A DNA stretch of 37,311 nucleotides from Ottowia flava (GTDB lineage: Bacteria > Pseudomonadota > Gammaproteobacteria > Burkholderiales > Burkholderiaceae_C): the NCBI RefSeq assembly GCF_008017535.1, contig NZ_VRUA01000028.1, positions 1 through 37,311 on the forward strand. Direction: 5' to 3'. Of this stretch, positions 1 to 6,220 are shown piece by piece (position 1 is the stretch's first letter; the number at the start of each line of letters is the position of its first letter). The translations under genes were made by a program, and so were the position numbers. The notes beneath the pieces were generated by a model. The model was given only the letters and a program-made list of their open reading frames with translations, was not told the origin of the DNA and ran no database searches.

Positions 1-350
1 GTCGGGCGAACACTTCAGCGTGGACGGCACGCTAATCCAAGCCTGGGCCAGCCACAAGAGCATGCGGCGCAAGAGCGGCTCGCACGATGGCCGTCCGCCA
101 GAGGACTGGCGTGGCGAGCCGCGCAGCAACGCCACGCACGAATCCAAGAGTGACCCCCAGTCGCGGCTGTACCGCAAGAGCAACGCAGCACCTGCGCTGC
201 CCAGCTACCTGGGCCACGTACTGACGGACAACCGCCACGGCCTGGTGGTCAACGTGCAAGCCAGCACTTCGGGCGGCACGGCCGAGCGCGACGTGGCTGC
301 ACAGATGCTGGCCGACGTGGCAGGTCCCGGCAAGCGCGTGACGGTCCGCA
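1..350 (+). pseudogene. IS5/IS1182-like transposase fragment (broken)
   Basis: The frame from the window edge to about 350 encodes residues typical of the middle of an IS5/IS1182-superfamily DDE transposase: HFSVDGTLIQAWASHKS, then a THESKSDPQSRLYRKS block and SYLGHVLTDNRHGL. The family protein should continue for well over 100 residues with further catalytic motifs. Here the similarity stops near GPGKRVTV and the frame runs into unrelated sequence ending at 457. A second frame (about 363-525) ends in RRYFNGLL, which resembles the usual C-terminal end of such transposases, so the copy probably suffered an internal deletion with a frame change. It lies beside the outermost attC on the strand opposite to the cassette genes. 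The 5' end is outside the window. Family placement is from recalled motifs. Confidence 0.75.
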
Positions 351-516
351 ATGCGCCTGAGAAGCGACGAATGCACCGAAGTCACCCTGCTGGGGCTCCT
401 GAAAGACCGGGTTTGGGACTGTCCGACGGAGCGCGGACCAATTCTCGGGCCACATAACCACAAAGAACCGATCTCCAAGGCCCGCAGGCAAGGTCATCGG
501 CGGTATTTCAACGGCC

Positions 517-576
517 TGCTAACGAACAAGGTAAGCCGGCCGCCGTAGGCGGATCGGCTTGACCGACGGGTTAGAC
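517..576 (-). repeat. attC site 13 (outermost)
   Basis: Core boxes TGCTAAC (517-523) and GTTAGAC (570-576) flank the palindromic arms GCCGGCCGCCG / CGGATCGGC. It closes cassette copy A and adjoins the transposase remnant. Confidence 0.85.
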
Positions 577-613
577 CCGATGGGTTGGAAGAGGCGCGCC
601 AGGACCGGCCAAA

Positions 614-672
614 CGCTACCAAAAGAGAAGCTGCCCGCGCTGGTGGCAGTAGGGCCAGAGGCTGAAAACACC
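614..672 (+). repeat. Dispersed Comamonadaceae-type repeat, copy 1 (in cassette A)
   Basis: Matches the shared pattern CAAAAGAGAAGCTGC-CGCGCTGGTGG followed by TAGGGCCAGAGGC. Nearly the same sequence occurs outside the integron at 11546-11600. Confidence 0.75.
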
Positions 673-794
673 TCAAACCCACGCAACGCCCGCAGGCGAA
701 GCCCAGCGCAGCGCCAAACACCCAGCGGAACACCGCTTGCGAAGGTGAATGGCGCTTGAAACTGCATGGGCTTAAACGAGTGGAATATCGGCGG

Positions 795-892
795 GCCTAA
801 AGTCCGAGCTCAGCGGCAATTGACGCGGGCGGCGTCTTGCGGCAGCAAGACGGCGACCGGGGTCAATTGTCCGTTGCAGCGCAAAGTTAGAC
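795..892 (-). repeat. attC site 12
   Basis: A long, 98-bp site with GTTAGAC at 886-892 and a degenerate outer box GCCTAAA at 795-801 (last base A instead of C). Long arms include CAATTGAC / GTCAATTG. The box at 886-892 supplies the stop codon of the ABM-like gene. Confidence 0.75.
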
Positions 893-1195
893 TGACTTCG
901 TCCACTGAGGGGACAGCGACATAACCTTTGGGTCGTGCTCCAGCAGCAACCGACTCTCTGACAGATATGCTTGATAGTTGGGATGCTTGAGGAAATCTTG
1001 AGCGGCCTGCGCAGACTCATATACCTGAAAGGCGCAGATTGAGTCCGGATTGTCATTGTCGAAGTTGTAGAAGTAGGCCAGATGGCCGGGATTCTCCTGA
1101 ATCGCGGGCCCCATGTGGCGCATCCAGATGGCTCTCACCTCGTCTCGCTTCCCGGGCTTTGTCTGGTGAACGATGAAAAGTGCTGTCGAACTCAT
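887..1195 (-). CDS. Antibiotic biosynthesis monooxygenase (ABM)-like cassette protein
   Basis: A 102-residue single-domain protein. It starts with a beta strand (ALFIVHQTKPGKRDEVRAIW), continues with HLAYFYNFDNDNPDSICAFQVY, and has an Ala-rich helix ending FLKHPNYQAYL. This is the ferredoxin-like dimeric alpha/beta-barrel pattern of ABM/quinol-monooxygenase-type proteins, which usually have about 95-105 residues. The start at 1195 is chosen because GGAGG lies four bases upstream; an in-frame start 14 codons earlier lacks this. The TAA stop is part of the attC box. Substrate unknown. It is one of the few cassette genes here with its own strong ribosome binding site. Confidence 0.75.
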   Translation of the reverse strand: MSSTALFIVHQTKPGKRDEVRAIWMRHMGPAIQENPGHLAYFYNFDNDNPDSICAFQVYESAQAAQDFLKHPNYQAYLSESRLLLEHDPKVMSLSPQWTKSV

Positions 1196-1262
1196 GTTGC
1201 CTCCAGAGTGTTTATCGCTTCGAAACAGAATAGCCACCAGTTGCGAAACTGCTAGCCTAACC

Positions 1263-1340
1263 GTCTAACGGCCAAGCTCAGCGGCGGACTTGCCGCAGCA
1301 AAGCGGAGGCAAGACCGTCCACTGGAGCGTCTTGTTAGGG
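1263..1340 (-). repeat. attC site 11
   Basis: Core boxes GTCTAAC (1263-1269) and GTTAGGG (1334-1340), 78 bp. A second TAAC occurs just left at 1258-1261. It supplies the stop codon of the 178-aa gene. Confidence 0.8.
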
Positions 1341-1871
1341 AACGGCATATTTGACCCCATGTTTTTCGAGCATCTCCTTGAGTGTTACTTTTCTCAAGAA
1401 GTGATCTTCTTTTTTTGTCAGTTTCCGCTCGTCGATACCGAGCGCCCTGCACGCTGCGTCGTAACGAACTGTCCAGACGTTGAAACCATCGCTTACGGTA
1501 TCATTTACAGTTGGCTTGACTCCTTCATCAGCTATTACGCCGACCTGTATTCCGTAAATCTTTTTTCTGGATTGCGTGCTGTCCTCAATAGCCATATAGC
1601 GTTCGAAGATGTGCTCATCAATCTGGCGTGATATTTCTTGCGCTCGTGCTCGGATTTCTATGGCCTGGGGGGTTCCTCTAAGAATCTCTGCTTTCAAGAG
1701 AAGATAAAACAAGAGGCGGATTTTCTCTTGGTCATCTTCGGCTGCTTCGAATTTTTCAATTGCCTTGTCCGCCATACCGAGTGCGACGGGAATACTTGCT
1801 TTCCTTGTCGATATAGCGTGCCCCATATAGAAGGCCTTCAGCACAAGTAGCTCGTCTGCTTGAATGGTCAC
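1335..1871 (-). CDS. Unknown cassette protein, 178 aa
   Basis: I do not recognise a family. The N-terminal 95 residues look all-helical, with segments such as ALGMADKAIEKFEAAEDDQEKIRLLFYLLLKAEIL resembling TPR-like helices. The C-terminal half is mixed and contains KIYGIQVGVIADEGVKP and a Lys-rich end. The start is GTG at 1871; the GGAGG upstream of it is built into the cassette's first bases (TTAGGAGGC), so the recombination core itself supplies the ribosome binding site. TAA stop lies in the attC. Base composition is clearly more AT-rich than the chromosomal genes to the right, consistent with foreign origin. Confidence 0.75.
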   Translation of the reverse strand: MTIQADELLVLKAFYMGHAISTRKASIPVALGMADKAIEKFEAAEDDQEKIRLLFYLLLKAEILRGTPQAIEIRARAQEISRQIDEHIFERYMAIEDSTQSRKKIYGIQVGVIADEGVKPTVNDTVSDGFNVWTVRYDAACRALGIDERKLTKKEDHFLRKVTLKEMLEKHGVKYAVP

Positions 1872-1877
1872 AGCGCC

Positions 1878-1946
1878 TCCTAACGTTTGACATGAGAGGC
1901 TAGGCCCGGCTCACCGGGACTGGTCCTCTCAATGGAAGGGTTAGGC
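1878..1946 (-). repeat. attC site 10
   Basis: Core boxes TCCTAAC (1878-1884) and GTTAGGC (1940-1946), 69 bp, with palindromic arms GAGAGGC...GGACTGGTCCTCTC. Confidence 0.8.
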
Positions 1947-2576
1947 GCCGCTTTCCTCATGCTCCAGAACGCCTTGCAGATAGCGCTCAGTTGCCATGAG
2001 TAGGAAGAACGCCCACATGACGTACTCGCTTGCCTGCTGTGCAGTCGCTCTTGCTTTTGGAGCCAGCTCGTGCACGACGATATGACGAAGTTCAAAGGCG
2101 CGTGAGACGCCTGAGAAGACTTTTTCTGCCAAACCTGTTTGTGTCTTGAGGTCCTTTAGGAACTCCGTTCCTAAGATGGCCGACATGTATCTTTCTATGT
2201 CTTCGACGTTGCTGATACCAACAAAGTGAGAGACGAACTCTCCTAGCGTCGCTTTGCCACCATGCAGGCCAACCAAACCTTCCAGAGTTGGCTTTATCTC
2301 TCGGAGGTTGACGATGTTTTCTCTATACGGAGATCCAAAGTCAATGAGGTCTCGGACGAGGCCTTTGTAGTATCCCTCAATGCAGGCAATGGCTCCTACC
2401 GGAACATAGCGAAGAAGTTCGAGATCGTTAGAAGACAACTTGCGCTTCTTCAATAGATCATTTGTCACTTTCTGCAGTGGCTCAAGTCGATAGAGCATTG
2501 CATCGAACGAGCCTTTGCGCTCAGGGTTGCGGATGCGTAGTTCTTGAATCTCCGCGAAATAGTCGCGCTTAGTCAT
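1941..2576 (-). CDS. Cassette protein with a HEPN-like R-x4-H motif
   Basis: A 211-residue, largely helical protein. Near residues 164-169 it has LRHIVVHEL, which fits the R-x4-H motif of HEPN domains, whose best-known members are RNases or toxin components. The motif sits at the start of a predicted helix followed by an Ala-rich helix (ARATAQQASEYVMWAFFLL), as in RiboL-PSP/MAE_28990-like HEPN proteins. No partner antitoxin is encoded in the same cassette. The start is near the cassette edge with no room for a Shine-Dalgarno sequence (GTTAGGCGTCGCAATG). The stop codon comes from the attC. Gene is confident; HEPN assignment is a motif-level inference. Confidence 0.75.
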   Translation of the reverse strand: MTKRDYFAEIQELRIRNPERKGSFDAMLYRLEPLQKVTNDLLKKRKLSSNDLELLRYVPVGAIACIEGYYKGLVRDLIDFGSPYRENIVNLREIKPTLEGLVGLHGGKATLGEFVSHFVGISNVEDIERYMSAILGTEFLKDLKTQTGLAEKVFSGVSRAFELRHIVVHELAPKARATAQQASEYVMWAFFLLMATERYLQGVLEHEESGA

Positions 2577-2582
2577 TGCGAC

Positions 2583-2642
2583 GCCTAACGGACTAGGTAA
2601 GCCGGCCGCCGTAGGCGGATCGGCTTGACCGACGGGTTAGAC
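2583..2642 (-). repeat. attC site 9
   Basis: Core boxes GCCTAAC (2583-2589) and GTTAGAC (2636-2642). Almost identical to attC sites 1 and 13. Confidence 0.9.
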
Positions 2643-2679
2643 CCGATGGGTTGGAACAAGCGCGCAAGAACAAGCCAAA

Positions 2680-2735
2680 CGCTACCAAAAGAGAAGCTAC
2701 CCGCGCTGGTGGGAGTGCCGCCAGAGGCCGAAAAC
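2680..2735 (+). repeat. Dispersed repeat, copy 2 (in cassette B)
   Basis: Pattern CTACCAAAAGAGAAGCTAC, then CGCGCTGGTGG and CGCCAGAGGCC, in the same place as in cassettes A and C. Confidence 0.7.
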
Positions 2736-2860
2736 ATCCCGAACCCACGCAACACCCGCAGGCGAAGCCCGGCCGGCGGCCAAACACCCAGCGGCAGGCC
2801 GCTTGCGGAGCTGAATGGCGATGGAATTGGCATGGACTTAAACGGGCGGAATATCAGGGG

Positions 2861-2918
2861 GCCTAACGCCTGAGTTCAGCCGCCGCCGTAGGCGGTCGGC
2901 TGCGACGAAATGTTAGAC
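2861..2918 (-). repeat. attC site 8
   Basis: Core boxes GCCTAAC (2861-2867) and GTTAGAC (2912-2918). Internal arms AGCCGCCGCCGTAGGCGGT are nearly identical to attC site 6. Confidence 0.9.
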
Positions 2919-2934
2919 AGATTTTCCCAAACCA

Positions 2935-3180
2935 TTACTTTCGACCCTCATCGAAAGATTTTTTGAGTTTGCGTGCAAGAGTGGATGCTTCCTTTGTGGC
3001 TTTACCCGCAATTTTGGCGGTGCTTTCAAGCGCTGTTGGTGCATGCTGTTGTGCAGCGCGTGCGCCTCGGATAGGTGTTCGCCATATCCAGCGACAGACC
3101 GCAAATACGATATACAGGAAAACAACCGAGATAACGCCTTTAACAGCAGCATTGGCAATGCTCCATTCTGCGTCAGACAT
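2935..3180 (-). CDS. Small single-pass membrane protein, second gene of a two-gene cassette
   Basis: 81 residues. Residues about 11-31 (AVKGVISVVFLYIVFAVCRWIW) form one membrane segment. The rest is a basic, Ala/Lys-rich helix (TAKIAGKATKEASTLARKLKKSF) likely on the cytoplasmic side. GAGGAG lies about seven bases before the ATG at 3180, so this start is preferred over an upstream one at 3222. It follows the glycine-rich gene by 45 bases in the same cassette, so the two are probably co-translated and may work together. No family recognised. Confidence 0.65.
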   Translation of the reverse strand: MSDAEWSIANAAVKGVISVVFLYIVFAVCRWIWRTPIRGARAAQQHAPTALESTAKIAGKATKEASTLARKLKKSFDEGRK

Positions 3181-3225
3181 GCGTAATCTCCTCTGTATAA
3201 CTGAAATTAGAACTGCGACCACGCC

Positions 3226-3537
3226 TCATTTTTTGCGCACCTCATCAATGATTACACCAGCAAGAGCGCCGCCAGCCCCAAAGACAACAAACAGAGGCAC
3301 ACCAATAGCGCCACCTAGCGCTGCGATGCCTGCTCCTTGACCTGAAAGGGTAAGTGCTGTTACCGCAGCCCCCATCGCCATTCGTGCGGGGAGCCCGCGC
3401 TCTTTCCAGCCAACACGTTTTAGCTCTTGCCAAGCAACCTGAAGGATAGGCGTGAGGACCTTTCGATCAGTGGACGCGACAATCGCAGCCTTTGCTTTTG
3501 AAATCGCCGGCATGCCGCTTGACCTGATATCAAGCAT
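3226..3537 (-). CDS. Glycine-zipper small membrane protein, first gene of a two-gene cassette (5' end uncertain)
   Basis: The called protein has 103 residues ending in a hydrophobic, glycine-rich hairpin (TLSGQGAGIAALGGAIGV, then LFVVFGAGGALAGVII), like glycine-zipper membrane inserts. The reading frame stays open and protein-like for a further 40 codons upstream, to 3657 (FGVIWEASWK, then IGKAIVIATKPDELDALRAW). No ATG, GTG or TTG lies in that part, and a stop sits just outside the cassette edge. So either the ATG at 3537 is used, or the native start was lost when the cassette formed. Function unknown; toxin-like, channel-like or immunity roles are speculative. Confidence 0.6.
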   Translation of the reverse strand: MLDIRSSGMPAISKAKAAIVASTDRKVLTPILQVAWQELKRVGWKERGLPARMAMGAAVTALTLSGQGAGIAALGGAIGVPLFVVFGAGGALAGVIIDEVRKK

Positions 3538-3658
3538 GGCTTGAGCCCAAGCACGAAGCGCGTCTAATTCGTCGGGCTTAGTCGCAATGACGATTGCCTT
3601 GCCAATCTCACGAGTCTTGCTTTGCTTCCATGAGGCTTCCCAGATGACGCCAAAACGG

Positions 3659-3718
3659 TTCTAACACCTGAGTTAAGCCGTGCCGCGAAGCGGCGTCGGC
3701 TTGGACGAATTGTTAGCC
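3659..3718 (-). repeat. attC site 7
   Basis: Core boxes TTCTAAC (3659-3665) and GTTAGCC (3712-3718) around AGCCGTGCCGCG / CGGCGTCGGCTT arms. The preceding gene reads into this site before stopping. Confidence 0.85.
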
Positions 3719-4251
3719 GCCGCCCCGTACTGCCGCGCGAGCCTGGACACCAGGATGCGCTGGAGCACGGCCAACCCGATGATGGGATACACCGCCGCAA
3801 GATACCTGTCGCCGCGGTACCGCACGGATACGACCAAGGCGACTGCCGTAGCGGCTAAGAGCCAGAGCGAGGCTCGGACCACAGGCGCCCGCGGCGCGGT
3901 GCAGGACGCTACAAATCCTGCCCGAGACCCGACAGTGGTAGTGATGCCGACGGCCAGCATGATGATGAAGATGGCCGATTCACGCAGTGCGTCATAAAGC
4001 TGCAGGAACCACCATTGGTGCGCGAAGAAGGCAAGGCCACCCAGCAGGAGGTACAGATTGGCTGCGAGAACGAGGCGACTGGCCGGTCGCGGCTGAGGCA
4101 GCACAACCGCGAGTTGGATAAGCGCTGCGATCGAAGCCAGCTGGAACGCGCGTTGCCATCGCGCTTCCTCAGGCGCGCCGTTCCAGAACGCATACGCCGC
4201 GAACAGCGACAGCGGCAGGAACTGGATGAGGGCAAAGATCCATCTCGGCAT
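3673..4251 (-). CDS. Polytopic membrane protein in a cassette, with attC-encoded tail
   Basis: About 192 residues with four or five hydrophobic segments: FALIQFLPLSLFAAYAFW, ASIAALIQLAVVLP, LVLAANLYLLLGGLAFF, SAIFIIMLAVGITTTV and ASLWLLAATAVALVVSV. No known family recognised. The start at 4251 is chosen because AGGA lies eight bases before it; an ATG at 4260 is too close to that motif. The frame has no stop before the attC, so the last dozen or so residues (NNSSKPTPLRGTA) are encoded by the recombination site. Such tails are a known by-product of cassette formation. Confidence 0.75.
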   Translation of the reverse strand: MPRWIFALIQFLPLSLFAAYAFWNGAPEEARWQRAFQLASIAALIQLAVVLPQPRPASRLVLAANLYLLLGGLAFFAHQWWFLQLYDALRESAIFIIMLAVGITTTVGSRAGFVASCTAPRAPVVRASLWLLAATAVALVVSVRYRGDRYLAAVYPIIGLAVLQRILVSRLARQYGAAANNSSKPTPLRGTA

Positions 4252-4272
4252 GCGGGGCATCCTTATCAACGC

Positions 4273-4331
4273 GGCTAACGCCCTGAGTTCAGCCGCCGCC
4301 GTAGGCGGTCGGCTGCGACGAATTGTTAGCC
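4273..4331 (-). repeat. attC site 6
   Basis: Core boxes GGCTAAC (4273-4279) and GTTAGCC (4325-4331). Nearly the same arms as attC site 8. Confidence 0.9.
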
Positions 4332-4344
4332 CCAATGGCTTGAT

Positions 4345-4635
4345 TTATTTGCACCACTGCTGCTCGCACGGGACACCATCATTGTTCCCGTCCATTTTTG
4401 TGCCCGGGCAATTTTTAAGAAAGAAGGTGGCTTCTTCACAAGAAGTCATTTGAGAGCAATGGGTTCGTCCATCGCACTGAAATTTTGGTGTTAGATCAAT
4501 GCTTCGGTTTCTCCTGGAAGAACCACTTGAAATATCAATTTCTTGAAATTGCTGTGCTGGGCGTTGAGATTGGTATTTTTCATAGCCCTTCCAAACGCCA
4601 AAGGCGAGCAGAGCAATGAGAAGGATACGGAACAC
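4345..4635 (-). CDS. Excalibur calcium-binding domain protein, membrane-anchored
   Basis: 96 residues. The N-terminus (FRILLIALLAFGVWKGY) is a membrane anchor or signal segment. The C-terminus has the Excalibur pattern: paired cysteines (C at about 54, 60, 67, 77, 89, 95), SCEEATFFLKNCPG and the calcium loop DGNNDGVPCE. Excalibur domains are extracytoplasmic and often accompany nucleases or surface proteins. The start is GTG at 4635, with GGAG seven bases before it. It stands alone in its cassette, between the HNH cassette and the membrane-protein cassette. AT-rich relative to the backbone. Confidence 0.85.
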   Translation of the reverse strand: MFRILLIALLAFGVWKGYEKYQSQRPAQQFQEIDISSGSSRRNRSIDLTPKFQCDGRTHCSQMTSCEEATFFLKNCPGTKMDGNNDGVPCEQQWCK

Positions 4636-4652
4636 ATTCTCTCCTGTTGACT

Positions 4653-4710
4653 GGCTAACGTTTGAATTCAGCGGCCGCCGAAGGCGGTCCGCTGGAATTA
4701 TTGGTTAGCC
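4653..4710 (-). repeat. attC site 5
   Basis: Core boxes GGCTAAC (4653-4659) and GTTAGCC (4704-4710). Arms AGCGGCCGCCGAAGGCGGTCC. It supplies the stop of the HNH gene. Confidence 0.9.
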
Positions 4711-5370
4711 CTCTGGGATGGTGTCGACATCGCTCTTCCCGATGTTGCAAACGTGGCAGAGAACTCTGAGATTCGAGAGGATGGTTGCACCGCCTTTGCT
4801 CCAAGGGATGATGTGATCTACATGGAGCTTTGCGCCATCCCGCGCCTCAGCGCCGCACAGCTGGCAACGAGCACCATCTCGCATAAGCACGAGGGCACGC
4901 AAACGCCAATTGATGTTTCGAGGGCCGCGAGGTTGAGCTGATGACTGAGCAGAGCTCGGGCGTTCCGTTGGCTGTGCTCCTTCGTTGGCCCATGACACAA
5001 AGGCCTCGAGGGCCTTACGCCACGACCCAAAGCGGTTCTCGTAAGTGCCCGCCGAGAAAAGTGAATGCTCTTTCGTGAGGTCTTGGTACTTGGGCTGGCG
5101 GCCGAGTTTGAGCCAAACGGTGACAAGATTCTCAAACAACTGCTCGGTCGTGAGATTGAGATTCCGAGTTCTCGGGAGGCCAGCAGCATCGAGAGCCTTG
5201 AACCAAGAGCCAAAGCGCCTAGACAGCGTAGTGTTGTGAAACTTCGCATGTTCGTTAAAGCGCTCAATGGTCACCGTCTCGGGGGAAAGCAAGGCGGCGA
5301 CACGACGAAGCTCTGCGAGCAGTTCGTCGCCGGGTACGTTGCGGTGGTGAACCTCTAGCTCGAAACGCAT
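4705..5370 (-). CDS. HNH endonuclease with homing-endonuclease-associated repeats
   Basis: 221 residues from the ATG at 5370, which lies eight bases inside the cassette; the longer open frame to 5553 is attC and neighbour sequence. Two repeats of the type found in homing-like HNH proteins end in RFGSWFKALDAAGL and RFGSWRKALEAFV. The C-terminal HNH domain has CQLCGAE, the catalytic HVDHIIPWSKGG, the Asn in NLRVLCHVCN and the two CxxC zinc pairs. All catalytic residues look intact. This suggests a DNA-nicking or cutting enzyme, with the repeats probably contacting DNA. Its target is unknown; a role in cassette mobility or defence is possible but not shown. Confidence 0.88.
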   Translation of the reverse strand: MRFELEVHHRNVPGDELLAELRRVAALLSPETVTIERFNEHAKFHNTTLSRRFGSWFKALDAAGLPRTRNLNLTTEQLFENLVTVWLKLGRQPKYQDLTKEHSLFSAGTYENRFGSWRKALEAFVSWANEGAQPTERPSSAQSSAQPRGPRNINWRLRALVLMRDGARCQLCGAEARDGAKLHVDHIIPWSKGGATILSNLRVLCHVCNIGKSDVDTIPEG

Positions 5371-5378
5371 ACGGTAAA

Positions 5379-5438
5379 GGCTAACAGCCCAGATAAGCCG
5401 CCCGCCGTAGGCGGGTCGGCTTGAACGCCGGGTTAGAC
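5379..5438 (-). repeat. attC site 4
   Basis: Core boxes GGCTAAC (5379-5385) and GTTAGAC (5432-5438). Arms AAGCCGCCCGCCG / GCGGGTCGGCTT. Confidence 0.9.
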
Positions 5439-5527
5439 CCGAAGGCCAAAAGGGAGCGCCCGGACTTGGACAAGGGCGCAGCCCACGAAAAAGCGCTGGG
5501 CCACGGAAGCGGCGCAGCGCTGCAAGA

Positions 5528-5573
5528 ATGATAGCTGGTGGCGCTTGCTGCACAAGCGCTGGAGGCCAAAAAG
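5528..5573 (+). repeat. Dispersed repeat, copy 3 (in the 268-bp cassette)
   Basis: ATGATAGCTGGTGGCGCTTG followed by CAAGCGCTGGAGGCC, matching the AGCTGCTTGCGC ... AGGCC pattern. Confidence 0.7.
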
Positions 5574-5640
5574 GCTAGAAAGCCTTTGGAACAGGGCCGA
5601 GCGCTGAAATAAGTGGCTGCGCGCATAGAGCGGGTGATGG

Positions 5641-5698
5641 GACTAACGACCAAATTCAGCCGCCGGCGTAGCCGGTCGGCTGGAACGCCAAGTTAGGC
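5641..5698 (-). repeat. attC site 3
   Basis: Core boxes GACTAAC (5641-5647) and GTTAGGC (5692-5698). Arms AGCCGCCGGCG / GCCGGTCGGCT. It supplies the stop codon of the SnoaL-like gene. Confidence 0.9.
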
Positions 5699-6133
5699 TT
5701 CATTTGCATAACCAAGCTGTTTGAGCCCGGCGAGGTTGTCCCATTCGGCCCATGCCTCTGCAATGCGCTGGTTCTCGATTCGGTAGATCGCAATGTAGCT
5801 TGCGTTGAGCACCTTACCACTTGGTGGGAACAGGCCCATCGGTCCCAGCTGTGTACCGTGAAATTGATGCCGCGCAGCGACCTTGTTTCCTTCTGCGACG
5901 AGGTCCAGCAGTGTTTCAGTGGCATCGGGGAACGTGGCGAACTCTGCTTTCAGGAACGCCACAAGATCTTCGGCTGATCGGACGCCGGGTTCGCCCGCAG
6001 CTGTGCTGTGGCGGGCGAAGTCGCTCGCAACCAAAGCCAGGACGCGCGACCAGTCCTGCGCATTAATCGCATCGACGAACGCACTGACGAGGAGTTTGTT
6101 CTCTTGCAACACTTGATGGGGCTCTCCATTCAT
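5693..6133 (-). CDS. SnoaL-like / ester cyclase-type cassette protein
   Basis: 146 residues with the NTF2-like, SnoaL pattern: an N-terminal helix (ENKLLVSAFVDAINAQDWSRVLALVASDF), FLKAEFATFPDATETLLDLVAEGNKVAARHQFHGT in the central sheet, and a final IAIYRIENQRIAEAWAEWDNLAGLKQLG, typical of the SnoaL-like polyketide-cyclase group. Family members bind small hydrophobic ligands, but the substrate cannot be read from sequence. The ATG lies directly behind the cassette core (GTTAAGCGTCATG), leaving no room for a Shine-Dalgarno site. The TAA stop is in the attC. Confidence 0.85.
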   Translation of the reverse strand: MNGEPHQVLQENKLLVSAFVDAINAQDWSRVLALVASDFARHSTAAGEPGVRSAEDLVAFLKAEFATFPDATETLLDLVAEGNKVAARHQFHGTQLGPMGLFPPSGKVLNASYIAIYRIENQRIAEAWAEWDNLAGLKQLGYANEA

Positions 6134-6136
6134 GAC

Positions 6137-6214
6137 GCTTAACGTTCGAAATGAGCGGCGACCGCAGGCATGCGGAGCATGCCGGAGGGAGTCCGCTCCA
6201 TGGAAGGGTTAGGC
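6137..6214 (-). repeat. attC site 2
   Basis: Core boxes GCTTAAC (6137-6143) and GTTAGGC (6208-6214), 78 bp. Arms AGCGGCGACCGCAGGCATGC / GCATGCCGGAGGGAGTCCGCT. Confidence 0.85.
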
Positions 6215-6220
6215 GCCATG

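Larger units (their letters stand above)
517..800 (-). mobile_element. Gene-poor integron cassette, copy A of three
   Basis: This 284-bp cassette has two homologues of exactly the same length at 2583-2866 and 6614-6897. By hand alignment the copies differ by roughly 10-15% with no insertion or deletion. A minus-strand frame of 82 codons (519-767) is open in all three and runs into the attC, but the plus strand is open as well, so coding is unproven. It contains a copy of the dispersed repeat (about 614-672). This covers the otherwise gene-free stretch 577-886. Confidence 0.8.
2583..2866 (-). mobile_element. Gene-poor integron cassette, copy B of three
   Basis: 284 bp, colinear with copies A and C without gaps. 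It contains the same 82-codon minus-strand frame (2585-2833), a dispersed-repeat copy and a closing attC. No convincing gene; it accounts for the gap between the HEPN-like and two-gene cassettes. Confidence 0.8.
5379..5646 (-). mobile_element. Gene-poor integron cassette with dispersed repeat
   Basis: A cassette of about 268 bp between attC sites 3 and 4. Its sequence just inside the attC (GGGTTAGACCCGA) matches the 284-bp triplicate cassettes and it also carries the dispersed repeat, so it may be a distant relative. A 90-codon minus-strand frame (5381-5653) runs into the attC as in those copies, but nothing marks it as a real gene. Confidence 0.7.

Noticed and set aside
519..767. 82-codon frame of the triplicate cassette called as a definite gene
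   Set aside because: The opposite strand is equally open, there is no ribosome site or known domain, and many changes are non-synonymous; kept only as a possibility.
5371..5553. N-terminal extension of the HNH gene
   Set aside because: It would be translated from attC and the neighbouring cassette; the ATG at 5370 lies just inside the cassette.
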